From positions 1 to 11,963 of the forward strand of contig CANGGA010000020.1 in the NCBI GenBank assembly GCA_947453285.1: a stretch of 11,963 nt of DNA, given 5' to 3'. Below the pieces are notes generated by a model. It did not search any database. It worked only from the letters and a program-made list of their open reading frames with translations, and was not told the origin of the DNA. The stretch is from Microbacteriaceae bacterium (GTDB taxonomy: Bacteria > Actinomycetota > Actinomycetes > Actinomycetales > Microbacteriaceae). Shown here piece by piece: positions 5,843-11,963 of the stretch (within the stretch, counting starts at the first letter, position 1; every line of letters begins with the position of its first letter). Made by a program: the position numbers and the translations under genes.

Positions 5843-6649
5843 CTAAGGATTTACGTGTTCGACGTTGGCAACTTCTGGGCCGAGAAAACGGCGAGCCAAA
5901 ATGCCAAATGCTTTCTCGTCTCCGGTTGCCAAGAAACGAAGATTTGGTTTTGCAGAAGCCGTGCGAAGCAAGTCGTGTGCGACGAGAGTTCGGTAGACAT
6001 CCTTGGCCGTTTCTTCTGCACTTGAAACAAGAGTCACCTCGTCGCCCATGACATAACTGATGGCACCGGTCAGCAACGGGTAGTGAGTGCAACCGAGAAC
6101 GAGTGTGTCGACGCCGGCCTCGCGAATTGGCGCGAGGTAACCCTCTGCAACTTTGAGCAACTCTGGGCCAGAGGTGATTCCGCGTTCGACGTAGTCAACG
6201 AAATCTGGGCAGGCAACGCTTGTGATCTGAAGTTCGACAGCCGCCGCGAATGCGTCGTCATAGGCCTTAGACGCAACGGTTGCCGTTGTGCCGATGACTC
6301 CAACGCGGTGATTTCGACTTGCTGCAACGGCACGGCGAACCGCCGGCTGAATTACCTCTACCACCGGAATGCCAAGCCCCTCGGTGTAACGCTCGCGGGC
6401 GTCGCGCAGCACTGCCGCCGAAGCGGTGTTGCAGGCAATCACGAGAAGCTTTACGCCTTGTTCGACGAGGCGATCCATAACCGTGATGGCCAGGTCGCGA
6501 ACCTCTTGGATGCCCTTCGGGCCGTATGGGGTGTTTGCGGTGTCACCCAGATAAACGATTGATTCGTTAGGCAGCTGATCGATAATCGCTCTGGCAACGG
6601 TTAGCCCGCCGACCCCTGAGTCGAAGATTCCAATCGGCGCATCGTTCAC
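5843..6649 (-). CDS. murI: Glutamate racemase
   Basis: Converts L-glutamate to D-glutamate for the peptidoglycan stem peptide; cofactor-independent, cytoplasmic. The 268-residue length is normal. Catalytic features are intact: FDSGVGGLT with Asp10/Ser11, YGPKG at 42-46, the first catalytic cysteine Cys73 in ACNTAS, and the second, Cys187 with His189, in GCTHYPLL. The start is a GTG at 6649, lying 7 nt after a TAGACT box with no ribosome site between, so the mRNA is probably leaderless. It heads the operon with rph and rdgB and diverges from pncB across 48 bp. Confidence 0.97.
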   Translation of the reverse strand: MNDAPIGIFDSGVGGLTVARAIIDQLPNESIVYLGDTANTPYGPKGIQEVRDLAITVMDRLVEQGVKLLVIACNTASAAVLRDARERYTEGLGIPVVEVIQPAVRRAVAASRNHRVGVIGTTATVASKAYDDAFAAAVELQITSVACPDFVDYVERGITSGPELLKVAEGYLAPIREAGVDTLVLGCTHYPLLTGAISYVMGDEVTLVSSAEETAKDVYRTLVAHDLLRTASAKPNLRFLATGDEKAFGILARRFLGPEVANVEHVNP

Positions 6650-6656
6650 GAAAAAT

Positions 6657-6662
6657 AGTCTA
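6657..6662 (-). promoter_or_regulatory. -10 box for leaderless murI mRNA
   Basis: TAGACT on the minus strand, then ATTTTTC, then the GTG start at 6649. This spacing puts the transcription start at or one base from the start codon. A -35 at normal spacing would fall at about 6680-6685, right beside the opposing pncB -10 box; the bases there do not resemble TTGACA. Confidence 0.5.
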
Positions 6663-6685
6663 ACCGCGGGCTCTTTAGGCGCGGG

Positions 6686-6691
6686 TAGGCT
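6686..6691 (+). promoter_or_regulatory. -10 box for leaderless pncB mRNA
   Basis: TAGGCT followed by TAAACG and then the GTG start at 6698. No purine-rich ribosome site precedes the start. The 48-bp gap to murI contains both divergent -10 boxes, so the two polymerases would occupy overlapping DNA. Confidence 0.55.
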
Positions 6692-6697
6692 TAAACG

Positions 6698-7996
6698 GTG
6701 CTAAACACCTCTGCCCTGCTTACCGACCGCTATGAGCTCACCATGCTCCAGGCAGCTCGGCACTCCGGCACCGCAAATCGCAATTGCGTTTTCGAGGTTT
6801 TCACAAGGCACCTGCCAGCCGGTCGTCGTTATGGCGTGGTCGCCGGAACCGCTCGCCTGCTCGAGCATCTCAAAGACTTTCGCTTCGATCAGCCGACTCT
6901 CGATTGGCTCGCTTCTGAAAAAGTCGTCGATTCGGCAACCATCGATTGGCTCGCGAATTACAAATTCACCGGCAACATTTCGGGCTACCGCGAGGGCGAG
7001 ATCTTTTTCGCGCACTCTCCGGTTTTGACCGTCGAGGCAACCTTCGCAGAAGCGGTGTTGCTCGAGACTCTTATTCTTTCGATCTTCAACTTTGATTCAT
7101 CTGTCGCTTCGGCGGCATCGCGAATGGTCACGGCAGCCAACGGTCGTTTCGTCGCCGAAATGGGCGGCCGCCGCGTCAACGAACACGCAGCCGTAGCCGC
7201 AGCTCGAGCTGCATACGTTGCCGGCTTCGACGCGACCTCAAATCTTGAAGCCGGCCGAAGCTGGGGCTTGCCAACCATGGGCACCGCGGCTCACGCTTTC
7301 ACGCTCTTGCACGACACAGAAGAGCAGGCATTCAAGGCTCAACTCGACACCTTCGGCGAGCAGACCACGCTCTTGGTCGACACCTTCGACATCGAGGCCG
7401 CCGTGCGCAAGGCAATCGAACTCGCACCTAACCTCGGTGCCGTGCGCATCGACTCTGGCGACCTCGGCATCGAGGTCAACCGCGTTCGCAAACTTCTAGA
7501 TTCGCTCGGCGCGAAGTTAACCAAGATCACTGTGACCAATGACCTCGACGAATATGCAATCGCGGCTCTGGCCGCCGCACCGGTCGATAGCTATGGAGTC
7601 GGAACATCCGTGGCAACTGGCTCTGGCTCGCCGACAGCGGGGTTCGTCTACAAACTGGTTTCATTCGAGGCCGCCGACGGAAGTTGGAAGAGCGTCGCGA
7701 AGAAGAGTGCGATGAAGGCAAACATCGGTGGTCGCAAACACGCCGTTCGTCGAATCGACGCAAAGGGAATCGCGACCGCAGAAGTTATTGGCTCAGAAAT
7801 CTCGCCAGACACCGATGCCAACGATCGCGACCTGCTAGTTGAACTTGTTGTCGACGGAGTCGTAAAGACCGAATACACCGGCGCAACCGGAACCGAAATG
7901 GCGCGGGAACATCACAAGCAGGTCAAGGCCGAATTGCCAGCGCAGGGTTTGCGTTTGATGCGCGGCGATGCCGCGATTGCTACGGAATTTGTGTAA
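6698..7996 (+). CDS. pncB: Nicotinate phosphoribosyltransferase
   Basis: First step of NAD salvage: joins nicotinate to PRPP to make nicotinate mononucleotide, with ATP use through a phospho-histidine. The 432-residue protein starts with LLTDRYELTM at 7-16, the family opening, and has GTAAHAF with the likely phosphorylated His199, VRIDSGDLG in the barrel, and the phosphate-binding run GVGTSVATGSGSPTAGFVYKLV. It resembles mycobacterial PncB. The GTG at 6698 is chosen because TDRYELTM follows directly and a -10 box is 6 nt upstream. It is divergent from murI and convergent with the DUF3039 gene, whose stop is 9 bp away; no terminator is seen in that gap. Confidence 0.95.
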   Translation: MLNTSALLTDRYELTMLQAARHSGTANRNCVFEVFTRHLPAGRRYGVVAGTARLLEHLKDFRFDQPTLDWLASEKVVDSATIDWLANYKFTGNISGYREGEIFFAHSPVLTVEATFAEAVLLETLILSIFNFDSSVASAASRMVTAANGRFVAEMGGRRVNEHAAVAAARAAYVAGFDATSNLEAGRSWGLPTMGTAAHAFTLLHDTEEQAFKAQLDTFGEQTTLLVDTFDIEAAVRKAIELAPNLGAVRIDSGDLGIEVNRVRKLLDSLGAKLTKITVTNDLDEYAIAALAAAPVDSYGVGTSVATGSGSPTAGFVYKLVSFEAADGSWKSVAKKSAMKANIGGRKHAVRRIDAKGIATAEVIGSEISPDTDANDRDLLVELVVDGVVKTEYTGATGTEMAREHHKQVKAELPAQGLRLMRGDAAIATEFV

Positions 7997-8005
7997 TTCG
8001 AAGCC

Positions 8006-8275
8006 TTAGTCGCCGGCTGGGTCTTGGCCCTTTGGCATAGATTCATAAATCTCTTTGCACTCAGGGCAAATCGGAAACTTTTGTGGGTCGCGACTCGGCG
8101 TCCAGACTTTTCCACAAAGCGCAACCACCGGGGTTCCTAAAACTGCAGACTCAACGATCTTGTCTTTCTGCACGAAGTGCGAGAAGCGTTCGTGATCGCC
8201 AGGCTCAACGTTTTGCACCTGCTCTTCGAGCAGAATCGTTGAACCCGTCTCGGGCTTCGGCTGCAATTCATCCAT
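8006..8275 (-). CDS. DUF3039 family protein, putative zinc-binding
   Basis: Small actinobacterial protein of 89 residues with no known function. The acidic N-terminus leads into GDHERFSHFVQKDKIVESA and then ALCGKVWTPSRDPQKFPICP, which I recognise as the DUF3039 signature. Cys54, Cys70 and Cys73 (with His28 or His33 as a possible fourth ligand) form a CX15CX2C pattern suggestive of one zinc site. The ATG at 8275 follows the htrA stop by 9 nt, with an AGGT ribosome site overlapping that stop, so the two are likely cotranscribed. DUF3039 genes are commonly found near pncB in actinobacteria, from memory. Zinc binding is inference. Confidence 0.88.
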   Translation of the reverse strand: MDELQPKPETGSTILLEEQVQNVEPGDHERFSHFVQKDKIVESAVLGTPVVALCGKVWTPSRDPQKFPICPECKEIYESMPKGQDPAGD

Positions 8276-8284
8276 GTTTGAAAC

Positions 8285-9511
8285 CTAGTTCAAATTCGCG
8301 GCGTCGCCGAGCGTCACCGAAACAGTCGAGTGCTCGCTGCCTCGAACGTATTCAACCGTTGCGGTTGCACCGGCTGGCTGCTGTCGAACGGCCGCCATCA
8401 GCTCGCCGGCCGAGGTGATTGCTCGTTGGTTGAATTTCACGATTACATCGTTTGCCTTGATGCCGGCCTTATCGGCTGCGCTATTCGCCGTGACTGACCT
8501 GACCAGTGCACCAACGGTGAAGCTTGCACTCGCGCTCGAGTTGGTCGAGTCGCTCACCTGAGCACCGAGCAGTGCGTGGCTTGCCTTGCCGTTCTTCATG
8601 ATCTCGGTGGCAATTCGCTTTGCCGTATTTGACGGAATCGCAAAGCCAACGCCGATGTTTCCTGACTGACCGCCAGAACTTCCGGCGCTTGCGATTGCAA
8701 CGTTGACGCCAACTAGCTCGCCAGACTGGTTCACCAAAGCGCCACCCGAGTTGCCTGGGTTGATTGCCGCGTCGGTCTGAATCACATCGAGATTAATTGG
8801 AGCCACGGTGCTCTGGTTATTCCAAAGCTGCAAACCCCCGCCACTTCCGTTTTGCGGAGCGGCAGCCGAAGAAACCTGAATCGTGCGATTTAGAGCAGAG
8901 ACGATTCCCTCGGTCACCGTGTTCGACAAACCGAGCGGAGCGCCGATTGCAACCACACTGTCACCGACGTTGATCTTGTCGCTGTCGGCAAACTTGATCG
9001 GAGTGAAAGTTGTGTTTGCGTTGATCTTGATAACCGCAAGGTCGTTGGTTGGGTCTGTGCCGATTAGCTTTGCCGAATAAACGTGACCGTCGAAGGTCTT
9101 GACTTCGATTGAAGGGTTCGCGGTTGCACCGTCGAGAGTAACGACGTGAGTGTTTGTGAGAATGTAGCCGTCTTCGGTCAAGAACTCGCCACTGCCGTTG
9201 CCACCATCGGCACCAGATGAAACCGAGATGGTCACTACCGAAGGTTGCGCCGCACCTGCGGCTGCGGTTACCCAGGTGACGCTCTTTGCGTTATTTACGA
9301 CGATTGGCGCCGGTGACTGAATGTAGTTGAAAGCGAGAACGGCAACGCCGCCGCCGACGGTTGCGCCGACGATTGATCCGAGGGCAATTGCGGCCGAGCC
9401 AGTTAGAAGAGTGGTTCGCTTCGCCAAACGCTGCTTCAAGCTGACCTTGCGTTTTGGCGCTGGCGCAGTTGCCGGAGTGTCATAGAGAAATTGACCATTG
9501 AACTGGTTCAT
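8285..9511 (-). CDS. HtrA/DegP-type membrane-anchored serine protease with PDZ domain
   Basis: Envelope protein-quality protease of 408 residues. Order: cytoplasmic basic tail (1-33), one membrane anchor at about 34-62, extracellular trypsin-like domain about 75-300, and one C-terminal PDZ domain about 310-400. The catalytic triad is complete: His122 in LTNTHVV, Asp157 in NDLAVIKI, Ser255 in GNSGGALV. A Ser/Gly/Gln-rich loop at 211-240 is longer than in minimal family members. The ATG at 9511 has GAAAGG 6-7 nt upstream. It is followed by the DUF3039 gene and preceded, on the same strand, by a secreted Ser/Thr-rich protein whose stop is 78 bp away; that neighbour could be a client, though nothing proves it. 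Confidence 0.95.
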   Translation of the reverse strand: MNQFNGQFLYDTPATAPAPKRKVSLKQRLAKRTTLLTGSAAIALGSIVGATVGGGVAVLAFNYIQSPAPIVVNNAKSVTWVTAAAGAAQPSVVTISVSSGADGGNGSGEFLTEDGYILTNTHVVTLDGATANPSIEVKTFDGHVYSAKLIGTDPTNDLAVIKINANTTFTPIKFADSDKINVGDSVVAIGAPLGLSNTVTEGIVSALNRTIQVSSAAAPQNGSGGGLQLWNNQSTVAPINLDVIQTDAAINPGNSGGALVNQSGELVGVNVAIASAGSSGGQSGNIGVGFAIPSNTAKRIATEIMKNGKASHALLGAQVSDSTNSSASASFTVGALVRSVTANSAADKAGIKANDVIVKFNQRAITSAGELMAAVRQQPAGATATVEYVRGSEHSTVSVTLGDAANLN

Positions 9512-9562
9512 CGAAGACCTTTCGTGCTGGTTTTGCCTAAAGCATGGCTAACAAACCTGAAT

Positions 9563-9568
9563 AGTCTA
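9563..9568 (-). promoter_or_regulatory. Candidate -10 box upstream of htrA
   Basis: TAGACT in the 78-bp gap before htrA matches the TANNCT form of other boxes here and would give a leader of about 45 nt holding the GAAAGG ribosome site. No convincing -35. Tentative. Confidence 0.3.
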
Positions 9569-9589
9569 TGAAAGCAGTCTGAGAGTTCT

Positions 9590-10441
9590 CTAACACCGAT
9601 AGTTGCTCGGGTGCACTCTGCAGCTCGCCCAAACCAAATGCCCCACGATTCGTGTCACCGGTGGCGGTTGCGGCGCCTGAACCGTCAGAGTCAACTGGGC
9701 GCTTGCGAAAACCGTGCCGACCGGTTGCCAGGCGTCGGTGAGAGCGAATCGGTAACTCGCCAAATAGCCGACCTCGAGCCAGACCAACTTGCTGCCGGCT
9801 GTTGAGAAATTCACCACGGATGCCGCCCCGCTTGCCGTCCAGCCGGAGTCGGCGCTCCACCGGTATTCGCTAGGCACAAACTTCACGTAGCCGACCCGGC
9901 CGAGAATGACGGCAGATCTTTCATGGGTTGAGGCATCGCTCGTGAGAATCGCACTCTGGCCAATAGCCAAAACGGCAAGCGAACTATTTATTGCCACCGA
10001 GTTAGGCGTGAATGCCGCCGAGTCACTCGAAAGCGCGTTCGTCGCAGTGCTTGTCGTTGCGGCAGTGGTTTTCGGTTTTGCTACGACCACTGTGGCCGGC
10101 GGTTTGCTTGGCCCAGGAATTTGGCATCCGAGCAATGCAGCCGCAACGATCTGTGCGGTGGTGCTTACCGAGGTTGGGCACACCGGTTTTGGTTGAGGTG
10201 CCGAAACTGAGGTCGTCGTCTTTGTTGTTGTTTTGTTTGAAGTTGTTTTTGTCGCACTACTCGTTGCGGTCGCCGAAGAATTCGCGCAGAGCACGACCTG
10301 ATTGCCAACTATCGCAGAGCTAGAAGAAAACCCGGCAGTCGAACCCGTCGTGCACGCAGCCTTCGCCGCATCAATTGCGACGAGTTGTGTTGCCACGAGT
10401 TGTGTTGCCAAGATTGCCGCAATCTTCATTCGCCGAAACAT
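9590..10441 (-). CDS. Secreted Ser/Thr-rich six-cysteine protein of unknown function
   Basis: I do not recognise a family for this 283-residue protein. It has a Sec-type signal peptide (MFRRMK, hydrophobic 7-23, likely cut after AKA at residue 28). The mature part begins with a Cys-containing segment, then a low-complexity Ser/Thr/Lys linker around 54-78, a Pro-rich stretch, and a second half (about 140-265) whose spaced aromatic and beta-prone residues suggest a beta-sandwich or Ig-like fold. Six cysteines are present, including the very last residue, so disulfides are plausible outside the cell. The ATG at 10441 sits 6 nt after a TAGCCT box with no ribosome site, suggesting a leaderless mRNA; an internal ATG at residue 5 is the alternative start. 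It lies between initiator tRNA-Met and htrA. Real coding status is supported by its length, the signal peptide and the fitted promoter. Confidence 0.75.
   Translation of the reverse strand: MFRRMKIAAILATQLVATQLVAIDAAKAACTTGSTAGFSSSSAIVGNQVVLCANSSATATSSATKTTSNKTTTKTTTSVSAPQPKPVCPTSVSTTAQIVAAALLGCQIPGPSKPPATVVVAKPKTTAATTSTATNALSSDSAAFTPNSVAINSSLAVLAIGQSAILTSDASTHERSAVILGRVGYVKFVPSEYRWSADSGWTASGAASVVNFSTAGSKLVWLEVGYLASYRFALTDAWQPVGTVFASAQLTLTVQAPQPPPVTRIVGHLVWASCRVHPSNYRC
10381..10410 (-). repeat. 15-bp perfect tandem duplication inside a signal peptide
   Basis: CGAGTTGTGTTGCCA occurs twice back to back (10381-10395 and 10396-10410). It is in frame and gives the repeated residues ATQLV-ATQLV in the hydrophobic core of the secreted protein's signal peptide. 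Fifteen bases keep the frame, so copy number could change by slippage without breaking the gene. Confidence 0.92.
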
Positions 10442-10447
10442 TTCATG

Positions 10448-10453
10448 AGGCTA
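10448..10453 (-). promoter_or_regulatory. -10 box for leaderless secreted-protein mRNA
   Basis: TAGCCT on the minus strand, then CATGAA, then the ATG at 10441. Same geometry as the pncB and glycosidase boxes. It lies 53 bp past the end of the terminator hairpin of initiator tRNA-Met, so the gene has its own promoter. Confidence 0.5.
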
Positions 10454-10506
10454 GGTCGGCTCGCCAATCACCGCCGAAGTTGTGCACAAGCTGCGCTTAA
10501 AAAAGA

Positions 10507-10533
10507 AAAACCCAGACATAAAGTCTGAGTTTT
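10507..10533 (-). terminator. Intrinsic terminator after initiator tRNA-Met
   Basis: Read on the minus strand, AAAACTCAGAC pairs with GTCTGGGTTTT around the loop TTTAT: 11 bp including one G-T pair, followed by a T-rich tail (TTTTTCTTTTTT including the last stem bases). It begins about 10 nt after the tRNA 3' end. The opposite strand also has a T-rich tail, but with one A-C mismatch in the stem, and no plus-strand gene needs it. Confidence 0.88.
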
Positions 10534-10542
10534 CTTTTCTAG

Positions 10543-10616
10543 TTGCGGAGGCAGGATTTGAACCTACGACCTCCGGGTTATGAGCCCGGCGAGCTACCGA
10601 ACTGCTCCACCCCGCG
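10543..10616 (-). tRNA. Initiator tRNA-fMet (anticodon CAT)
   Basis: Folds fully on the minus strand: acceptor CGCGGGG against CTCCGCA, D arm GAGC/GCTC, anticodon stem CCGGG/CCCGG around CTCATAA with CAT at 10582-10580, T arm GTAGG/CCTGC around TTCAAAT, discriminator A at 10543. Two initiator hallmarks are visible: the unpaired C1 x A72 end and the three G-C pairs next to the anticodon loop. CCA is not encoded. It has its own promoter and terminator. Confidence 0.97.
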
Positions 10617-10626
10617 GCGTATGACT

Positions 10627-10655
10627 AAGTTACCACGCGGTAGAGAAGCGGTCAA
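10627..10655 (-). promoter_or_regulatory. Sigma-70-type promoter of initiator tRNA-Met
   Basis: On the minus strand, TTGACC (10655-10650) and TAACTT (10632-10627) are separated by exactly 17 bp, placing the start near 10620, about 4 nt before the tRNA. The -35 begins 1 bp after the stop codon of the upstream UPF0182 gene. This is the best-formed promoter in the window. Confidence 0.75.
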
Positions 10656-10656
10656 C

Positions 10657-11963
10657 CTACTTGGTTAGCCCGATCAACTTGGTGATGGCTGCGCTGAGTC
10701 GAGCATCCGCCTTGCCATAGGCAGTCCAGTCGCTGATGGCAAGCGCGGCGGCCTTATCGGCAAGAGCCTGCTTTGCGATTGCCAACTGGGCCTTGATCTC
10801 TGCACTGACCGTGGTTGGTGTCGAAGGTTTGCCGGGGTCGGTCGGAGTGACCACTCCGGTGCCTCCGCCAAACAGCGCATCGAGCGCACCGCTGAGGGTG
10901 TCCTCGAAGGCAATCTTGTCGCCAAAGGCAACAAGCACCTTCTTGAGCAACGGATAACTGGTCTCACCTGTCGACTGAATGTAGACCGGCTGAACATAGA
11001 GAAGTCCGCCACCAACCGGAAGGGTTAGCAAGTTTCCGTTGAGCACCTTGGTCGAACCCTGACGAAGAATGTTTAGCAAGCGCGAAACATCGCTGTCTGC
11101 AGAGAAATTGTTTTGCACCATTCCCGGGCCAGGAATGTTCAGCGACTTAGGAACACTCAACAGCGTGAGCTTTCCGTAGTTCGAAGAAACCTGGCCGGCA
11201 ACCGAACCGGCATCACTGTCGGCAACCAGATAGCCACGCAAAACGTTTCGACTCTGTTCGGTTGTCGAGCGCGGAATAAAGGTCGTGTAGAGCGAGAAGC
11301 TGGTTTGACTCTGGCCCGGCAGCTTCATGCTCAAGTAATAAGGCGGCTGCAAGGTGCTTCCGGTCGATGCCGACACGTTGCCGGTCGGATCATTCGGAGT
11401 CATCCAGCCATCCGACTGAGAATAGAAAACACCAGCATCGGTGACGTGGTAATTGCCAAGCACCGTGCGCTGCACTCTGAACAAATCGCTCGGATAACGA
11501 ACGTGGCTGATCAGAGCGCCGCTCATTTCAGAAACCGGTCTGATGGTGTTCGGGAAAATCTTTGACCAGGTCTTCAAGATCGGGTCATTTGCATCCCAGG
11601 CATAAAGCTTCACGCTGCCGTCATATGCATCGACGGTCGCCTTGACCGAGTTGCGAATGTAGTTGATGTTGCCGCGAGCAAGCGAACGCTCGCTAGAAGA
11701 ATCGGCAACCGCCTGGCTGAAGTTCTCTGCGCTCGAGTATGGGTAGTTCGCCGAAGTCGTGTAGCCATCGACGATCCACTGGATGCGCCCGTCGACAACT
11801 GCTGGGTATGCGTCGCCGTCGAGAGTTAGATAAGGAGCAACCGCCTTCACGCGGTCGATCGGATTGCGGTTATAGAGAATCTGCGACTTGTCGCCGATTG
11901 CGTCGCTTAGCAGAATCTGCTCGCTCTGAAACTTGAGCGCATAGGCAACGCGGTTCACAAAGC
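10657..11963 (-). CDS. UPF0182 (COG1615) membrane protein, C-terminal part
   Basis: Large membrane protein family of unknown role, common in actinobacteria (usually about 900-1000 residues with N-terminal membrane segments and a large outside domain). Only about 435 C-terminal residues are in the window; the frame is open through the right edge, so the GTG at 11958 is internal. Family-like stretches include RNPIDRVKAVAPYLTLDGDAYPAVVDG, in which an early RV...PFL-like motif is recognisable, WIVDGYTTS, NYIRNSVKATVDAYDGSV and WSKIFPN. After the folded domain comes a Gly/Pro/Thr-rich linker (GTGVVTPTDPGKPSTPTT) and a final Ala-rich helix, which is typical. The stop at 10657 abuts the promoter of initiator tRNA-Met. 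Confidence 0.9.
   Translation of the reverse strand, partial: FVNRVAYALKFQSEQILLSDAIGDKSQILYNRNPIDRVKAVAPYLTLDGDAYPAVVDGRIQWIVDGYTTSANYPYSSAENFSQAVADSSSERSLARGNINYIRNSVKATVDAYDGSVKLYAWDANDPILKTWSKIFPNTIRPVSEMSGALISHVRYPSDLFRVQRTVLGNYHVTDAGVFYSQSDGWMTPNDPTGNVSASTGSTLQPPYYLSMKLPGQSQTSFSLYTTFIPRSTTEQSRNVLRGYLVADSDAGSVAGQVSSNYGKLTLLSVPKSLNIPGPGMVQNNFSADSDVSRLLNILRQGSTKVLNGNLLTLPVGGGLLYVQPVYIQSTGETSYPLLKKVLVAFGDKIAFEDTLSGALDALFGGGTGVVTPTDPGKPSTPTTVSAEIKAQLAIAKQALADKAAALAISDWTAYGKADARLSAAITKLIGLTK

Noticed and set aside
6083..6562. 159-codon open frame on the plus strand inside murI
   Set aside because: Antisense shadow; murI has intact catalytic residues across the same stretch.
9576..9586. AGAG/CTCT palindrome as a terminator after the secreted protein
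   Set aside because: Stem of about 4 bp and no U-tract.
11113..11565. 150-codon plus-strand frame inside the UPF0182 gene
   Set aside because: Arg-rich antisense shadow without supporting signals.
1..11963. CRISPR array, insertion sequence, prophage or defence system
   Set aside because: No spaced repeats, transposase, integrase or nuclease genes seen; every long gene is a metabolic, transport, RNA or envelope gene.

Overview
The window (about 12 kb, roughly 50-55% G+C by eye) looks like chromosome from a small-genome actinobacterium. Evidence: a murI-rph-rdgB cluster next to a PncB-type nicotinate phosphoribosyltransferase and a DUF3039 protein, a UPF0182 membrane protein, and start codons placed 6-7 nt after TANNCT -10 boxes, as in actinobacterial leaderless genes. 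The moderate G+C and gene content suggest Microbacteriaceae of the freshwater Rhodoluna/Aquiluna type; that placement is inference. I see no IS element, prophage, CRISPR array or toxin/defence cassette.

Layout. (1) 1-3794, minus strand: a carbohydrate-import locus with, in transcription order, a clan GH-J-like beta-propeller glycosidase, a LacI-family-type operator, an abundant-looking lipoprotein binding protein, an intercistronic 14-bp hairpin, and two permeases resembling AglE/AglF/AglG; the last permease runs off the left edge and no ATPase is visible. (2) 3826-4534, plus strand: tRNA-Arg(CCG) followed after one base by a DedA membrane protein. (3) 4505-6649, minus strand: murI, rph, rdgB as a tight operon, its 3' end overlapping dedA tail to tail by 30 bp. 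(4) 6698-7996, plus strand: pncB, divergent from murI across 48 bp. (5) 8006-9511, minus strand: a membrane-anchored HtrA protease followed by the small DUF3039 protein, convergent with pncB. (6) 9590-10441, minus strand: a secreted Ser/Thr-rich six-cysteine protein I do not recognise. (7) 10507-11963, minus strand: C-terminal part of a UPF0182 protein, then initiator tRNA-Met with its own promoter and intrinsic terminator.

How the parts work together. The left locus most likely imports an alpha-glucoside or sucrose-like sugar and cleaves it in the cytoplasm under control of a LacI-type repressor encoded elsewhere. The centre is housekeeping: glutamate racemase for peptidoglycan, RNase PH for tRNA 3' trimming, nucleotide-pool sanitation and NAD salvage. 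The right part concerns the envelope (HtrA quality control, a secreted unknown, UPF0182) and translation initiation.

The most interesting signals are regulatory. Four genes share a TANNCT + 6-7 nt + RTG leaderless signature, one of these -10 boxes overlaps a tRNA -10 box on the opposite strand, and a hairpin flanked by 11-bp direct repeats separates the binding protein from its permeases. I found no clearly new multi-gene system.
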